Source: Leptospira soteropolitanensis
GTDB taxonomy: Bacteria; Spirochaetota; Leptospiria; Leptospirales; Leptospiraceae
Assembly (NCBI RefSeq): GCF_026151655.1
Contig: NZ_JAMQPN010000006.1
Location: 1 to 64,000, forward strand
DNA: 64,000 bases
Reading direction: 5' to 3'
Positions within the stretch are counted from its first letter, which is position 1. Each line of letters starts with the position of its first letter. Below the pieces are notes generated by a model. That model had not been told where the DNA came from, did not search any database, and was given only the letters and a program-made list of their open reading frames with translations. A program made the position numbers and the translations under genes. Below, one piece after another: positions 37,406 through 46,470 of this stretch.

Positions 37406-38923
37406 TCAAGTAGGCTTTGTTTTATTCATTCTGGGAAGATACTTGGCCTTCATTTGAGTGTATTTTATTTTTGATAAAATATTTTTTTCCCATTCAATAG
37501 GAAACACATCACCAACAAAAAACCGAAATAACCTTTGGATAAGAGAAACTTGTTTCCAATATACCTTATTCTTGGCGGCTTTATACAAAGTTTTAAACTT
37601 TTGATTCGTTAAAAAACTCTTTTTCACCTCCGGATATTTTTCCATCAATAATTCAAATATATAAAGTGTATGATCTCCTTCATAATATTGTTCAATGATT
37701 TTATCCAAAACAATGATTGCTGAAGCAATATCTTTCGAAAGAAATACCCAGTAGAATGTTGAATTAAAATAATACTCACAGTGCATTACATCATCAGTAC
37801 TTTTTAATGCCTCAATGACGCGGTCTCTTCCCGAATATAATGTCTGGCCAATTAACAAAAAGCGACTGATAAAATTATCACCCATTTTCATCATCGTATA
37901 TAGAATATCAAAATGTTGTTTTGCTTCCCTTTCTGCTTTTTCCTCAGAGATTTTCTCGGCTTTCAAACAAAGCAAATGATAGATTTTAACAAACTCCAAA
38001 ATCGGCGCAGACTCATTAAAAAGTATCGATTCAATGGTTTCTGCAAATTCAATTTGAGGTAAATAAGTTTTACTTCGAAGTTCATCAAACTTAGTTTCAG
38101 AAAGTTTGGTTTTCATTAATTCATAAGATTCTTTTAAACTAGGCTCTAGCTCGAAAAGTTTAGGAACGATCTTTTTTTCAAAAAAAGGAGAATATTCACT
38201 TTCCTTTTGAATTGGATCAGTTGTATCAAAATAAATCCAACCAACATAAGGAAGAAAAAAATAAATTTCAGAATCAAGAAACCCTTGTTCCAAATAATCA
38301 ATTAACTCTTCTTTGAATTCCAAATCAATAGCAAATGGGGTTTCAAATTCCTCTAATAATTGACGAATGATAGAATATGGTTTCAAATTTAAGAATTCTT
38401 CAGAAATCTGAAAAAAATCAAAAGGTTCCCACTTATAATTATCTACTAAAAAGTTCTGAAGATTCACAAAAGATCTTGCTGCAATTGCATTAAAGGCTAA
38501 TGCATACTTTTCTTCGAACCGATCACCAGAATAAGAAACAATAGCTAGTTCCACTTGGATCGGACCTATCATTGAGGAAATGTATGGACCTAGATTTGCC
38601 GTTTCAACTTCCTCAACTCTTGTTAAATAAAAAATTGGCATCGCTAAATGATTGTCTAATAAATTCTGTATCAGCGTAATCATTGGCTTTCCATACACTT
38701 TCAATTCATTTTCTTTTATGGAATCAACGTTTAATTGGAAGGCAAAGTAACTTTGGTTTAAATCGGGTACACAGAGTTTTCTAAGTGTGGAAAGTATTTT
38801 AGAAGCTTGGTCTGTGATCATCAATTCTCGTTTATGAGAATCTTCTAAGTTTTGTATAAAAATTGGTGAGTATATTTTAAGTTGGTCTAACCTAGAAACA
38901 CCTGATAGTCGAAACATTGCCAT
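37406..38923 (-). CDS. Hypothetical protein
   Basis: A roughly 505-residue soluble, largely helical protein. The frame opens at ATG 38941, but the ATG at 38923 follows a G5 run that can act as a ribosome site and is preferred. Recognisable stretches such as FFLPYVGWIYFDTTDPIQKE and RVIEALKSTDDVMHCEYYF match no family I know. No membrane segment or signal peptide. It is flanked by thiC with its riboswitch and a PilZ gene. Confidence 0.6.
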   Translation of the reverse strand: MAMFRLSGVSRLDQLKIYSPIFIQNLEDSHKRELMITDQASKILSTLRKLCVPDLNQSYFAFQLNVDSIKENELKVYGKPMITLIQNLLDNHLAMPIFYLTRVEEVETANLGPYISSMIGPIQVELAIVSYSGDRFEEKYALAFNAIAARSFVNLQNFLVDNYKWEPFDFFQISEEFLNLKPYSIIRQLLEEFETPFAIDLEFKEELIDYLEQGFLDSEIYFFLPYVGWIYFDTTDPIQKESEYSPFFEKKIVPKLFELEPSLKESYELMKTKLSETKFDELRSKTYLPQIEFAETIESILFNESAPILEFVKIYHLLCLKAEKISEEKAEREAKQHFDILYTMMKMGDNFISRFLLIGQTLYSGRDRVIEALKSTDDVMHCEYYFNSTFYWVFLSKDIASAIIVLDKIIEQYYEGDHTLYIFELLMEKYPEVKKSFLTNQKFKTLYKAAKNKVYWKQVSLIQRLFRFFVGDVFPIEWEKNILSKIKYTQMKAKYLPRMNKTKPT

Positions 38924-39085
38924 AGAACAACCCCCGAACATTCATATATACTAACATAAGGAATTAAGTGTAAACCACAATACTTAGAATAATTCTAGTA
39001 TAAGATAAGGAAATAAATAATAGAGAAAAGCAAAACTCTAGTTTGCCAATTTCACAACCAATTCAATGGAGAGCACAACTAGAAG

Positions 39086-39466
39086 TTATTTGAGTTCTCG
39101 ACCTTGCCGGATCATACGATTTACATAAACCTGTAAATCCTGTTTCCCTTTAGGACCAATTTCCGTAAATTGGACTCCATACACTCCTGATTCCTTTGAT
39201 TTTTTACCAATTTGTCTAATCACACCTCGAGCTAAAAAATCTTCTAAATCTCCAGGAAGAGCCACAAGGATTTCCACGGTTTCATTCATATCCCATTCAT
39301 CGAAATGATTTGGAGCGATGATTCCAATTCCGCCCATACTTATGTCACTCGCGATTAGAACATCCAAAAGAGAAGCCCCCATTAAATGGATTGCAACTGG
39401 TTCATTTTGCAGTGGCTGTACGCGGACGTATTTCCGTTTTTCTTGGATCGGTGCCATTGTTTTCAT
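39086..39466 (-). CDS. PilZ-domain protein
   Basis: A 126-residue single PilZ domain. The c-di-GMP motif parts are RKYVRVQP (RxxxR near residue 10) and ASDISMGGIGI (D/NxSxxG near residue 42). It probably binds cyclic di-GMP and affects motility or surface behaviour. No GGDEF or EAL gene is in this window. Confidence 0.85.
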   Translation of the reverse strand: MKTMAPIQEKRKYVRVQPLQNEPVAIHLMGASLLDVLIASDISMGGIGIIAPNHFDEWDMNETVEILVALPGDLEDFLARGVIRQIGKKSKESGVYGVQFTEIGPKGKQDLQVYVNRMIRQGRELK

Positions 39467-39566
39467 TTTCTACAGAAATTCTGCCTTGTAAACTAGGAAA
39501 TAGATCGTCCTTCGTTTGTTAAGAAAGCATAGACCAATCTCCGATATTTGGTATACTAGGGGCGAC

Positions 39567-40724
39567 ATGAAATTACGCATAGGTATCCTTTTCCTCACAT
39601 TTAGTTTGGTATTTGTCCCAAATGGATTTGTCCATGCTAAGGTGACATGTACGGGAGATGCCTGTGGAATTCTGCCAACAACCATTCAAAGTCAGCTCAA
39701 TAGCGTGGACCAAGCCCTACAATTCCAATACACAGACAAAGTTCTAGCGACGATGTCAGAAGCTGCTGTTGTATCCAATATTAACTCGTCGCTAATGGGT
39801 CCAGGAATTGTGAATCGTTTCCAGGTGGGAGCCGGATTGTCTATCGCTGGTCAAAAAAAAGAAGATATCAACGTAGCCTACCAAAGCCTCAGTTTCCAAA
39901 AACTTCCAAATGTGGGAGCAGCACTTGCACCTAACTTTATTGTGGCGATCAATCTCGGTTGGTTAATGGGGGGAGGACCTTCCGATACGGAACCCGAATT
40001 AAAAACTTTTTTACATCGTTTCAATTTATATCTACATGGATTCAAATTTAATTTTGCGCAAGGTGACGTGCAAAAAGCTCTGGAATCACAAAACAAAAAC
40101 GTGGAGCTCGGTGGTGACATTACCTCTGGTGGTTTTACTTTACGTTTTCATATCATTGAAAATTATTCCGATGGAATTGGACTATTCGAGTTTTCAGGAA
40201 TTTCGATGGGCCTTGGACTCCACTACCAAAGACAAGTGATCGACTTAACGTATAACGATAATAAAACACAAACATTAACTCTTGGTCCTGCCATTGGAAC
40301 ATGGGGAGGGGCCACAAAATTCAACTATTCGAGCACAGTCACAAGTGTTCCTCTAGACATTCGAACGGGCTTTCGTATGTTTTATTTCTTCACATTATTT
40401 GCAGGTGTCGGAACTTCCATGAACTTTGGAAGCTCAAACTTAAATTTATCACGAACAGGCCCGATCAATTTAGCCCTTGATTCCAATGCCGTTTCTGCTT
40501 CCCTTTCTCCAGAGATTGCCGCCCAAATTCCCGCATCAGCACTGGGCCAAACGAAATCGGGGACACTCACTATGGATTTAAGTGGGAAGGCACAAGCACC
40601 GAACACAACTAACTTTCTCATTGCGGGAATTGAAATTAATGCCCTGATCACCAAACTCACCTTGGAGGCAATCGTTGCCCAAAACGTTCAATCCGTAATG
40701 TTTGGAGCAAAATTTACCTTCTAG
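39567..40724 (+). CDS. Exported surface/outer-membrane protein, Leptospira type
   Basis: From ATG 39567 the product is 385 residues. The signal peptide (LRIGILFLTFSLVFV ... VHA) is followed by CTGDACGILPTTIQSQL. The mature part is rich in Gly, Ser, Asn and alternating beta patterns and ends with FGAKFTF, a terminal Phe typical of outer-membrane beta barrels. It recalls the Lsa36-type surface proteins of Leptospira, but I am not certain. The frame is open upstream to 39516; the ATG at 39567 gives the proper signal sequence. Confidence 0.65.
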   Translation: MKLRIGILFLTFSLVFVPNGFVHAKVTCTGDACGILPTTIQSQLNSVDQALQFQYTDKVLATMSEAAVVSNINSSLMGPGIVNRFQVGAGLSIAGQKKEDINVAYQSLSFQKLPNVGAALAPNFIVAINLGWLMGGGPSDTEPELKTFLHRFNLYLHGFKFNFAQGDVQKALESQNKNVELGGDITSGGFTLRFHIIENYSDGIGLFEFSGISMGLGLHYQRQVIDLTYNDNKTQTLTLGPAIGTWGGATKFNYSSTVTSVPLDIRTGFRMFYFFTLFAGVGTSMNFGSSNLNLSRTGPINLALDSNAVSASLSPEIAAQIPASALGQTKSGTLTMDLSGKAQAPNTTNFLIAGIEINALITKLTLEAIVAQNVQSVMFGAKFTF

Positions 40725-40849
40725 TAGTTAGCAGTTGGCACCATTTTTGCAAATTCTTTAGTATACAGCTATTTTAGAAACAGTGCGGGGTTTTCCAAAC
40801 ACTGATTGTTCATTTTCTAAGCAAAACGCTGAACCAAAGGGAGAATTCT

Positions 40850-41473
40850 ATGGCTACAACTATGCAAGAAATCAAAAAACCCATCCTACATGTTTCTTGT
40901 GTCCCAAGAAAAGATACAACCCTGCTAAAAATTTCTCTTTCCCAAGATGATTTAGGAATCCTCTACCGAGTCACCTCTGTCTTGTACAATCACGGTTGGG
41001 ATATTTTAGAGGCGGTGGCAGAAACCGCAAGTGACGGACATGTCCAAGATTTATTTGTGATTCGGAGTTGGGATGGGGGCGAAATGACAGAAGAACTTTT
41101 GTCAAAAATCAGAACTGATCTCTACTCTTTGTTTTACGAAGGGAAAACTGTCGCAATGTACTTACGGGAGAATGCAAAAGAAGAAGTTTTGGTGCGTAAG
41201 ATTGGAGATTCCGAAGCTAGTCTCAAACTTTATAACCCTATCTCATCTGATTTCACCGTTATGGATTTACGTATGAAAGACATTCCTGGGATTTTATTTC
41301 AAATTACGGAATCACTTTTTCATTTAGGCATTGATATCATTAGTTTTACAGCTAATAGTTTTGACGGAAAAATTCGCGATAGTTTTTTACTTCGCACTTC
41401 CCTTACAGGAGAGAAGTTGGATGAGAAACTGATGTTTCCCATGCTTCGTGCGAAGTTAGAATCTTTTCTTTAG
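40850..41473 (+). CDS. Double ACT-domain protein
   Basis: A 207-residue protein with two ACT-type domains: residues 15-95 (DDLGILYRVTSVLYNHGWDI) and 125-205 (MDLRMKDIPGILFQITESLF). No catalytic domain. The arrangement resembles the C-terminal pair of GlnD or plant ACR proteins, which sense amino acids or glutamine. A ribosome site (GGGAG) precedes the ATG. Its end overlaps the convergent MFS gene by 4 bp. Confidence 0.8.
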   Translation: MATTMQEIKKPILHVSCVPRKDTTLLKISLSQDDLGILYRVTSVLYNHGWDILEAVAETASDGHVQDLFVIRSWDGGEMTEELLSKIRTDLYSLFYEGKTVAMYLRENAKEEVLVRKIGDSEASLKLYNPISSDFTVMDLRMKDIPGILFQITESLFHLGIDIISFTANSFDGKIRDSFLLRTSLTGEKLDEKLMFPMLRAKLESFL

Positions 41474-42750
41474 GCCGTTTTTTCTTTTTGCGTAAACAGT
41501 AAAAATCCAAATCCAACAAGAAGGACAAAGGATACAAAAAAAGCGAAACTAGGTCCTTTTTGAAAGTATAACAAAGAAAAGACGACTGGTGACACGGCTC
41601 TTCCGAGGGATCCAAAACTTCGAAAGAGTCCGAGTGATCTTCCTAAATCACCCTTTCCACTCTCAAGCGATGCAAAAGAAGATAAACCTGGATTGACGAG
41701 TGCACTTCCAAATGCTAAAAAGAATAAGGAAACAAATAATCCTGTAAAATGGGTTCCAATGGAAACAAGAAGTCCCATTCCCATCACAACAAGAAAAGCT
41801 CCATAAAGAGAAATTCTTTTTTCAGAAATTTTTCCAGACAAACGACGCACCACACCACCTTGCACAAAGATGATGATCATTCCGATATATAAAAAAGTAA
41901 ATCCTATCTCTTTTGGGGAAAACTGAAAGGTATCAGAGAGGAAAAAATTCACAACAAATTCAAATCCAGAAAAACTAAGAACAAAGAGTAAATTGAGTAA
42001 GGAGATTCGAACCAAATTCCTGGATTCGATTTTCCTTAACGATAAAAATGGATGGATCTCTTTTTCTGGGACAAGTTCTGGTTTGGTTTTTGGTAAAAAA
42101 GCAAACACTAAAATAACAGTAAGAAGCGAGACAAGAATCGCAAATAAGGCTGAGGCAGGAAACACGACCACACTTCCTTCTTGATAAAAGGAATCCAAAA
42201 AATTCCACTGTGAACTTATCCCTCCCAGGAGTGGACCCATCACAAACCCAAGACCGATCCCGGCCCCAAGAAACCCCATCCCAGCGGCCCTTGATTTTTC
42301 ATCTGTTTGGTCTGCCATCGCCGCCGATGCAACGGACAAATTTCCCCCCATCATTCCCGTAATCACACGGCTGAGAACAAACATCCAAAACTCAGAAGAA
42401 AACAACCAGAGTAAATATCCAACAGTATTACCAAGAGTCGTAAAAAGTAAAATGGCCCGCCGTCCCGAATGGTCAGAAAGTCTTCCCCAAACCGGGGCAG
42501 CGATAAACTGTAAAAAGCTGTAAATACTTCCCAAAATTCCACCAAACAATACGAAGGTGTATTTTGTATCTCCGCCAAAAGACAAATGGTTTGCGGCAGA
42601 ATAGAACATTCTGAACAAACTGTCATCACCTTTGGATAAGAAAAATTCTAAGGTTTTAGGGAATAAGGGAAACAGTAGGGAAAAACCCATCATGTCTGTA
42701 AAAACGATTAGGAAAAGTATGAATTTGATTCGTTTTGGGGACGTACTCAT
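41470..42750 (-). CDS. MFS transporter, TetA-like drug:H+ antiporter type
   Basis: A 426-residue protein with about 12 membrane helices. The loop 2-3 motif is GRLSDHSGRRAILL and helix 5 has GFVMGPLLGG, as in the DHA1 group to which TetA belongs. The substrate is unknown; it may export drugs or metabolites. It is immediately downstream of the phasin-like gene's terminator. Confidence 0.82.
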   Translation of the reverse strand: MSTSPKRIKFILFLIVFTDMMGFSLLFPLFPKTLEFFLSKGDDSLFRMFYSAANHLSFGGDTKYTFVLFGGILGSIYSFLQFIAAPVWGRLSDHSGRRAILLFTTLGNTVGYLLWLFSSEFWMFVLSRVITGMMGGNLSVASAAMADQTDEKSRAAGMGFLGAGIGLGFVMGPLLGGISSQWNFLDSFYQEGSVVVFPASALFAILVSLLTVILVFAFLPKTKPELVPEKEIHPFLSLRKIESRNLVRISLLNLLFVLSFSGFEFVVNFFLSDTFQFSPKEIGFTFLYIGMIIIFVQGGVVRRLSGKISEKRISLYGAFLVVMGMGLLVSIGTHFTGLFVSLFFLAFGSALVNPGLSSFASLESGKGDLGRSLGLFRSFGSLGRAVSPVVFSLLYFQKGPSFAFFVSFVLLVGFGFLLFTQKEKTA

Positions 42751-42774
42751 CTAGACTAATCTCCAAGCACAAAT

Positions 42775-42802
42775 AAAAAAAGCCACAGAAAACTCTGTGG
42801 CT
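42775..42802 (-). terminator. Intrinsic terminator of the phasin-like gene
   Basis: On the minus strand AGCCACAGA and TCTGTGGCT (plus 42781-42789 and 42794-42802) form a perfect 9-bp stem with a 4-base loop, followed by a T-run. It lies 34 bp after the phasin-like stop. Confidence 0.88.
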
Positions 42803-42835
42803 ATTTCTTAAATTTTACGAACTAAAATTAAAAAA

Positions 42836-43201
42836 CTATCTTGATTTTGCTTTATCAATTAAGACTTTTAATTCATCTAACGTTTGTTTCAATTTTTCTT
42901 TTACTTGAGGAGGGATTGCTGTATCAATTTGTTGGTAAATGGATTGATAATTAGCCTGAAGTTTCGCAAGAACTTCATCGTAACTTGCATTTGTTTTCCC
43001 AATGGCACCTTGCGCATCAGCAATCGTTTTGCTTAAAAGATCACGAATTTTTTGAGACTCTGCAGATTTGTCCAATTCCCCTTTTGATTTTAGATCATTA
43101 TAAACTTTCTCTAAATCGACTACAGCAGTTTTTAACTTTTCTTCACCGGAACGAAAGAGAGCAATTCCAGCATTCACAACATCCATAACTAATTTTTCCA
43201 T
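42836..43201 (-). CDS. Phasin-like small helical protein
   Basis: A 121-residue amphipathic all-helical protein (MDVVNAGIALFRSGEEKLKT start; TLDELKVLIDKAKSR end), like the phasin-related proteins found in spirochaetes and other bacteria. Phasins coat polyhydroxyalkanoate granules, but no PHA genes are near, so another role as a helical scaffold is possible. It has its own terminator. Confidence 0.7.
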   Translation of the reverse strand: MEKLVMDVVNAGIALFRSGEEKLKTAVVDLEKVYNDLKSKGELDKSAESQKIRDLLSKTIADAQGAIGKTNASYDEVLAKLQANYQSIYQQIDTAIPPQVKEKLKQTLDELKVLIDKAKSR

Positions 43202-43331
43202 ACAACTTCCCTATAAAGGGGATAGACCCCTATTTTTGGATTCTAAGTTTAGGAAAATTGATATGGGATTACAATTAAAAAATTCGAATGTACGGATTTT
43301 CTATGTGACATAGTTAAGAGAATGACTCGCT

Positions 43332-43907
43332 TTAACTATTTTCGATGAGTTTCTTGATTTGATCCCGGATTTTTGCGGCAGTTTCGTAATCTTCTGTTTT
43401 TAAAGCGTTTTCCAAGGTTTCTTCTAGAATTTGAAGATTTGATTTTGGCAGAGCTTGGATTTTTTTCTCAGAAGAAATACTCTCTCCTTGGATCTCATCT
43501 TCTTTCATGATAATTCCAGTTTCATCTAACACAGATTTAGCGATATAGATAGGAGCGTTGGCTCTTAAGGCAAGGGCAATCGAATCAGAAGGCCTTGCAT
43601 CCAAAGTGATGATTTCTTCATCTTTACGAAGTTGGATTTTAGCATAAAAAGTGCTATCGATGATTTCTTCTATGGTGATTTTAAGAACTGTGGCTCCAAG
43701 AGAAGTCAGCATATACAACATTAGATCATGTGTCATAGGTCTTGGGGGTTTCGTTCCATCGATTACAGTGGTGATGGAATGGGTCTCGAGAGGACCGATA
43801 AAGATGGGAACCACACGTTTGTCTTCCGAATCTTTTGGTCGTAGGAATACAGCAAAACCCACATTGGTCAGGCTGATATCAGAGATTTTTACTTCATAAA
43901 ACTCCAT
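43332..43907 (-). CDS. Bifunctional nuclease family (DUF151) protein with UVR motif
   Basis: A 191-residue protein. Residues 1-140 have the DUF151 blocks VVPIFIGPLETHSI and LDARPSDSIALALRANAPI. The C-terminal 35 residues are a UVR motif (LENALKTEDYETAAKIRDQI) as in UvrB/UvrC. Some family members have RNase and DNase activity; the physiological role is not known. A tRNA gene lies 26 bp upstream on the same strand. Confidence 0.85.
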   Translation of the reverse strand: MEFYEVKISDISLTNVGFAVFLRPKDSEDKRVVPIFIGPLETHSITTVIDGTKPPRPMTHDLMLYMLTSLGATVLKITIEEIIDSTFYAKIQLRKDEEIITLDARPSDSIALALRANAPIYIAKSVLDETGIIMKEDEIQGESISSEKKIQALPKSNLQILEETLENALKTEDYETAAKIRDQIKKLIENS

Positions 43908-43933
43908 AGAATATCGCTACCTTTCCTATTTTG

Positions 43934-44007
43934 TGGGCCCAGAAGGGCTCGAACCTTCGACCCGCAGATTATGAGTCTGCTGCTCTAACCAACTGAGCTA
44001 TAGGCCC
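43934..44007 (-). tRNA. tRNA with CAT anticodon (tRNA-Met, or tRNA-Ile2)
   Basis: The 74-nt cloverleaf has the acceptor pair GGGCCTA/TGGGCCC, the D-arm TAGCTCAGTTGGTTAGAGCA, the anticodon loop CTCATAA and the T-arm GGTTCGA. CAT serves elongator Met, initiator Met or lysidine-modified Ile2; the 5'-GGGCC acceptor fits elongator Met best, but Ile2 is not excluded. The CCA end is not encoded. Confidence 0.9.
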
Positions 44008-44068
44008 CACTGACTTCCAATCTTTCGGGGAAATAAGTAGAGACAAGCATAAAACAAAAGAATAGACG

Positions 44069-44551
44069 TTAAAGCGAAAGAAACAGGTTGGATTCAAAGA
44101 ATTCAGTGAGATCTTTGCGATCTTTCTTCCACTGAAGCCAGATCCACAATGCAGGTTTCGTTTCCAAACCTATCCAAACTTGGTTGTGAAGGGCGTTTTG
44201 GTTACGAATTTGGTCGGCCTGAAAAACTTGGAAGCTTAGATTCCCTACTGTCTTTTGGGTCTCTTTTGGTTCGATTCCCCTCGTAAATACAGATTCTTTC
44301 CAAAGAACCTTTTCCACCATTGGTTCATTCCAAGGAAGAGTTCGCACTACCATAAAAAAACCATCTCGTTTCGCTGGATAAACGGTAAGTTTTTTACTAG
44401 CTGTAGATTCAATTTTTACCACCACAGGTTCTGGAAAGACAAAAGAAAATGTCTCCCAAACAAACTTTTGATTTGGTTCTACGAGCGTCTGTGAAAGGAT
44501 CGGAATGGTAGCGAATCCCCAAATCATTAGAGCGGATACCATTCTTTTCAT
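44069..44551 (-). CDS. Exported hypothetical protein
   Basis: From the ATG at 44551 the product is 160 residues with a signal peptide (MKRMVSALMIWGFATIPILS) and a beta-rich mature part with several Trp (VRTLPWNEPMVEKVLWKES, NQVWIGLETKPALWIWLQW). In-frame starts at 44557 and 44581 are possible. No family recognised. It diverges from hemW with overlapping or abutting starts. Confidence 0.55.
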   Translation of the reverse strand: MKRMVSALMIWGFATIPILSQTLVEPNQKFVWETFSFVFPEPVVVKIESTASKKLTVYPAKRDGFFMVVRTLPWNEPMVEKVLWKESVFTRGIEPKETQKTVGNLSFQVFQADQIRNQNALHNQVWIGLETKPALWIWLQWKKDRKDLTEFFESNLFLSL

Positions 44552-44555
44552 ACTC

Positions 44556-45728
44556 ATGGAAATATTAGAGAAACAAACCATCTGGCAAGTCCGAAATTCT
44601 TATTTGGGAGTCTATGTCCACTTCCCCTATTGTTTAAAAAAATGCGATTATTGTGATTTTTATTCAGAAGGGATTGGGGCAGCACCAGCTAACGATGAAA
44701 AGTCGCTATTTAAGTCCTACCAAAAAGAAATCACAGATAGGATCCTACATTTTCCTGAAATTAAAAAACGCACCATCGATACTGTTTTTTTTGGAGGAGG
44801 AACTCCTTCCAAAGCATCTCCCGAACATTGGAAAAAACTTTTAGATTTTTTACGTTCTGAGTTTTCCTTCTCAGACAAACCTGAGATATCCATTGAAGTA
44901 AATCCTGAGGACTTAAGTTCAGAACTTCTTTCCGAATACCATTCCATCGGTATCAACCGAGTGAATGTGGGAGTCCAAACTTTAGAAAAAAAAGGACTCG
45001 AATTCTTAGGTCGCCATTATGACGAAGATCGTTACCACTCTCTTGTGGAGATCCTCTCCCATTCTCCCATCCAAAGAGTGGGAATCGATTTGATGTATGG
45101 AATTCCTGGTGTTTCGAAAGAATCTTTTTTTTCAGACCTCTCTCTCTTTTTAAAGGTAGGACTCCCTCATTTGAGTTTGTATTCCTTAACTTTAGAAAAA
45201 GGAACCCAGTATTCTCGTGATGTTTCGAATCAAAAAAAGCAGGAACCAGAAGAAAACCTCCAATCCGAAATCCTTACCCAGTTACCAAATTTACTAAAAG
45301 AAAATGGATACCTTTGGTATGAAGTCTCCAATTATGCCAAACCAGGATTTGAGTCCTTACACAATTTGAAGTATTGGACTTATGAACCCTATTTAGGCAT
45401 TGGTCCCGGTGCTCATGGAATGATTGATGGACATAGGTATGGCAATCCGAGAAATGCGGGACTCTACCAAAAAAAAGAAACATCGGCTAAATATGAAAAG
45501 ATCGATCCTTCTACAGAGCTTAGCCTAACACTATTTCGGCTCTTTTCTCCTTTTCGGTATTTGGATTTTATTGAAACCTATTTGGATACAAAATCAAAAT
45601 CTAAGTATTTAAAAACCATTGAAGGTTGGGAAAAAAAAGGTCTATGTACACTTGAGAACGAAATCTTTCAATGGAATCCACAGGCATTACTCTTGTTAGA
45701 TGATCTTATTTTAGAAATTTCACTCTAA
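44556..45728 (+). CDS. hemW: HemW-like radical SAM protein (coproporphyrinogen oxidase family)
   Basis: A roughly 390-residue protein. The motif GVYVHFPYCLKKCDYCDFY has the radical-SAM CxxxCxxC cluster, with DTVFFGGGTPSKAS and GVQTLEKKGLEFLGRHYDE following, as in HemW and HemN. HemW is a heme chaperone rather than an oxidase, and the short N-terminus before the CxxxCxxC fits that. The ATG at 44556 has no clear ribosome site, whereas an in-frame ATG at 44505 has one (AAAGGA); both overlap or abut the divergent gene. Confidence 0.82.
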   Translation: MEILEKQTIWQVRNSYLGVYVHFPYCLKKCDYCDFYSEGIGAAPANDEKSLFKSYQKEITDRILHFPEIKKRTIDTVFFGGGTPSKASPEHWKKLLDFLRSEFSFSDKPEISIEVNPEDLSSELLSEYHSIGINRVNVGVQTLEKKGLEFLGRHYDEDRYHSLVEILSHSPIQRVGIDLMYGIPGVSKESFFSDLSLFLKVGLPHLSLYSLTLEKGTQYSRDVSNQKKQEPEENLQSEILTQLPNLLKENGYLWYEVSNYAKPGFESLHNLKYWTYEPYLGIGPGAHGMIDGHRYGNPRNAGLYQKKETSAKYEKIDPSTELSLTLFRLFSPFRYLDFIETYLDTKSKSKYLKTIEGWEKKGLCTLENEIFQWNPQALLLLDDLILEISL

Positions 45729-45808
45729 ATTTTCTAGATTTCTTTCTTAAAATAATCTCAAAAAAAGATTGCCCATAGACCCCTCTCGAAAAATACTGTT
45801 CGTATCCC

Positions 45809-45882
45809 GGGCCTGTAGCTCAGTTGGTTAGAGCACTCGCTTGATAAGCGAGGGGTCACAAGTTCAAGTCTTGTCAGGCCCA
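45809..45882 (+). tRNA. tRNA-Ile (GAT)
   Basis: A 74-nt cloverleaf with acceptor GGGCCTG/CAGGCCC, D-arm TAGCTCAGTTGGTTAGAGCA, anticodon loop CTTGATAAG and T-arm AGTTCAAGT. The GAT anticodon decodes ATC/ATT. Nine bases separate it from the tRNA-Ala gene. Confidence 0.95.
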
Positions 45883-45891
45883 TAAAGAAAC

Positions 45892-45964
<73 letters not shown>

Positions 45965-46038
45965 AAAACCCGTTTCACTTCCCCTACCATTTTAAAAATT
46001 TCTTGCTATCTAGTTAGAATTCCTATAAACCTTGAGGC

Positions 46039-46470
46039 ATGTCCGTAAAAGATATTCTAAAAGACAAAGCGTCCTCTGTTCTTTCCATCGAAGAAGATAG
46101 AAATGTATTGGAAGCCACTCAAATGATGGTGGGTGCGAAAGTAGGATCTCTAATTGTTACCTTCCAAGGAAAACTGGTAGGAATCTTTACGGAACGAGAT
46201 TTGATGCGAGTGGTTGCCAAAGACCATGCCAACCTAGACAAAATCAAATTAAAAGATGTAATGACCACACAACTCACCGTGGCAGGACCTGATGAAGATG
46301 TGGATGATATTTTAAATAATATGATCACCAAACGGTTTCGTCATATGCCTGTGCTTGATGGTGATAAAATCATTGGTCTTATCTCCATTGGAGATGCTGT
46401 CAAAACAAAACTAACAAGGACCCAAGCAGAGATGAGTATACTTAGAGAGTATATGTACGGGCCACACTAA
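46039..46470 (+). CDS. CBS-domain pair protein
   Basis: A 143-residue protein made of two CBS domains: residues 5-62 (LVGIFTERDLMRVV) and 70-130 (FRHMPVLDGDKIIGLISIGD). CBS pairs bind adenosine nucleotides and sense energy state or c-di-AMP-like ligands. Alone in its transcript. Its end overlaps the convergent exonuclease-like gene by 4 bp. Confidence 0.85.
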   Translation: MSVKDILKDKASSVLSIEEDRNVLEATQMMVGAKVGSLIVTFQGKLVGIFTERDLMRVVAKDHANLDKIKLKDVMTTQLTVAGPDEDVDDILNNMITKRFRHMPVLDGDKIIGLISIGDAVKTKLTRTQAEMSILREYMYGPH

